From: DASRIA01 sp035650255
Lineage (GTDB): Bacteria; Actinomycetota; Thermoleophilia; Solirubrobacterales; JBBDJG01
DNA length: 7,539 bases
Assembly (NCBI GenBank): GCA_035650255.1
Contig: DASRIA010000099.1
Location: forward strand, 1 to 7,539
Direction: 5' to 3'
The notes beneath the pieces were generated by a model, which ran no database searches, was not told the origin of the DNA, and worked only from the letters and a program-made list of their open reading frames with translations. This document shows positions 6,411 through 7,539 of the stretch, in pieces (position 1 is the stretch's first letter; each line of letters opens with the position of its first letter). The translations under genes and the position numbers were made by a program.

Positions 6411-7539
6411 GCCTGCTCGACCCGCGCCGCGCCCGCGCAGTCGTCGAGGCCCGCCTCGGCCGCCCCGTGCAGGACAGCCTCGAGGCAGCAGTCGTGTTGG
6501 AGGCCTGGTGCGGGCTGCAGGCCCGCGATGCGATCGATCGCGGCCGCGCGCTGATCGCGCACGCCGGTCGCCCGGGGCGCAGCGGACGGCACGTCGAAGA
6601 GCAGGAGACCTCGCAGCGCAGCGGGACCGCGGAGGCAATCTCGCTGGTCCTGGCGATCGTCGCGGTGGCGATGTGGGCGGCGCCGCTCAGCACGATGCTG
6701 GGCGCGGCCGTGTGGGACACGGCTGTCCGGATCGCGTTGCCCCTGACCTTCGGGCTCCAGTGGGTCATGTGGAGCAGGCACCTGAGCAAGGGACGCGGGC
6801 TGGGGTCGCTGCGCCGCGAAGGTCCCGTGGGGATCGTCGGCATGGCCGCGATCGCGGCGACGCTCGTCTCCTTCGGTGACGCGGGCCTGGTCGCGGCCAT
6901 GCTGCTGGTGACGTGGACGAGCGGCACCGTGCTGCTGGCCCGCGGTTGGGGCACGCTGTATGCGACGGTGCTGGCCGTCGTCGGCCTCGGCCTGGTCCTG
7001 GGCATGGACCCGTACGCGCTGCTGGGCAGCGCGGCCGTCTGCTCCGTCGGAGCGGTGGTCGCCGCGCTGGCGACATCCGGCCCGGCCGCGTGCTCGCCCG
7101 GCGGCTGGCTGCAGGCGCTCGTGGTGGGCGTGATCGGCGGCGGCCTGGGCGCGCTGCTGGTGACCGACCACACGATCGGCTGGGGCGTCTACGGCGCCCT
7201 GCCGGCCCTCGCGCTGATCCCGTCGGCCGTCGGTGGCCTGTGGGGCGGACGCTACCTCGCTCGGATCCACATCGAGTTGCCCCGCATTCTGAGGGAGACC
7301 CCCGTCGCGCACGCAGACGCGGCAGACATCCGCGGTCCCGGCCTCGGGATCCTGGCCGGATCGATCGGGCGGCTCACGCTCGCGACCGCCGTACTTTCGT
7401 TGATCTGCATGCTCGCGAGTCCCTGGACGTCGGGCACGATCGCTACAAGTCTGTTCGTGGGATTCGGCTGCCTCGCCCTCGCCACCCTGCTCGTCAGCCT
7501 GCTCGTTGCGCTCGGGCGCATGGCGTGGGCCCTGGCCGC
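6407..7539 (+). CDS. Polytopic membrane protein, cut by right edge (unknown; export candidate)
   Basis: An ATG at 6407 overlaps the pelF stop (ATGA) and opens a frame of 377 codons that reaches the window end. A GGTGG 4 bases upstream is a modest ribosome site. Residues 1-73 are soluble and helical (RRARAVVEARLGRP, AAVVLEAWCGLQARDAIDRGRALI), then arginine-rich. From about residue 76 onward hydrophobic segments alternate with short loops. I count roughly ten, among them AISLVLAIVAVAMWAAPL, ALPLTFGLQWVMW, LVAAMLLVTWTSGTVLLA, ATVLAVVGLGLVLG, ALVVGVIGGGLGALLV and a final pair beyond 315. It does not match the PelG N-terminus I know, and I recognise no family. Its place after pelF suggests polymer transport or assembly in the inner membrane, filling the position of PelG or PelE; this is inference from context. 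The C-terminus is missing, so size and family could change with more sequence. Confidence 0.8.
   Translation, partial: MSLLDPRRARAVVEARLGRPVQDSLEAAVVLEAWCGLQARDAIDRGRALIAHAGRPGRSGRHVEEQETSQRSGTAEAISLVLAIVAVAMWAAPLSTMLGAAVWDTAVRIALPLTFGLQWVMWSRHLSKGRGLGSLRREGPVGIVGMAAIAATLVSFGDAGLVAAMLLVTWTSGTVLLARGWGTLYATVLAVVGLGLVLGMDPYALLGSAAVCSVGAVVAALATSGPAACSPGGWLQALVVGVIGGGLGALLVTDHTIGWGVYGALPALALIPSAVGGLWGGRYLARIHIELPRILRETPVAHADAADIRGPGLGILAGSIGRLTLATAVLSLICMLASPWTSGTIATSLFVGFGCLALATLLVSLLVALGRMAWALA

Noticed and set aside
2583..6638. A 1351-codon open frame on the minus strand
   Set aside because: It lies opposite three well-supported genes, is extremely rich in R, H and A, shows no domain, and is what antisense frames of high-GC genes usually look like.
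6362..7312. 316-codon minus-strand frame opposite the membrane protein
   Set aside because: The plus frame has clear alternating hydrophobic spans and an ATGA coupling; the minus frame is an R/A/Q-rich shadow.

Overview
This is a GC-rich window with dense coding and strong third-position GC bias, several GTG/TTG starts, and an AbiEi-like/DUF559 gene. Together these suggest an actinomycete, most likely the Thermoleophilia/Solirubrobacterales group. The phylum is a fairly safe inference; the class is a guess from gene content.

Layout. (1) Positions 1-855, minus strand: a DUF559 protein with an N-terminal AbiEi-type helix-turn-helix, cut by the left edge. It appears broken, with one frameshift near 283-290 and no ATG/GTG/TTG at the expected N-terminus. 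Two striking inverted repeats lie in or at the start of this gene. (2) Positions 911-2386, minus strand: an intact flavin-dependent monooxygenase of the Baeyer-Villiger type. (3) Positions 2387-2493: a short divergent intergenic region holding a plausible sigma70-type promoter for the plus-strand operon. A perfect 9+9 bp inverted repeat overlaps the monooxygenase start codon at its edge. (4) Positions 2494-7539, plus strand: a tightly packed four-gene operon (two 4-base stop/start overlaps, one 36-base gap) that runs off the right edge.

The operon is the main interest. Its second gene is a secreted polysaccharide deacetylase resembling Agd3, the CE18 enzyme that deacetylates fungal galactosaminogalactan. 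The third is a PelF-type GT4 glycosyltransferase, the cytoplasmic polymerase candidate of the Pel exopolysaccharide system. The first is a small coiled-coil protein and the fourth a polytopic membrane protein; I recognise neither. The combination reads as the start of a Pel-like or galactosaminogalactan-like exopolysaccharide locus: PelF would polymerise sugar inside the cell, the membrane protein could help export it, and the exported deacetylase would expose amino groups on the polymer. No PelA-type glycoside hydrolase domain, PelD or recognisable PelG lies in the window, so this is either a partial view or a variant system.

The monooxygenase and the DUF559 remnant are transcribed away from the operon and are probably unrelated to it, although the divergent promoter region could be shared. 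I see no tRNA, rRNA, CRISPR array or insertion sequence.
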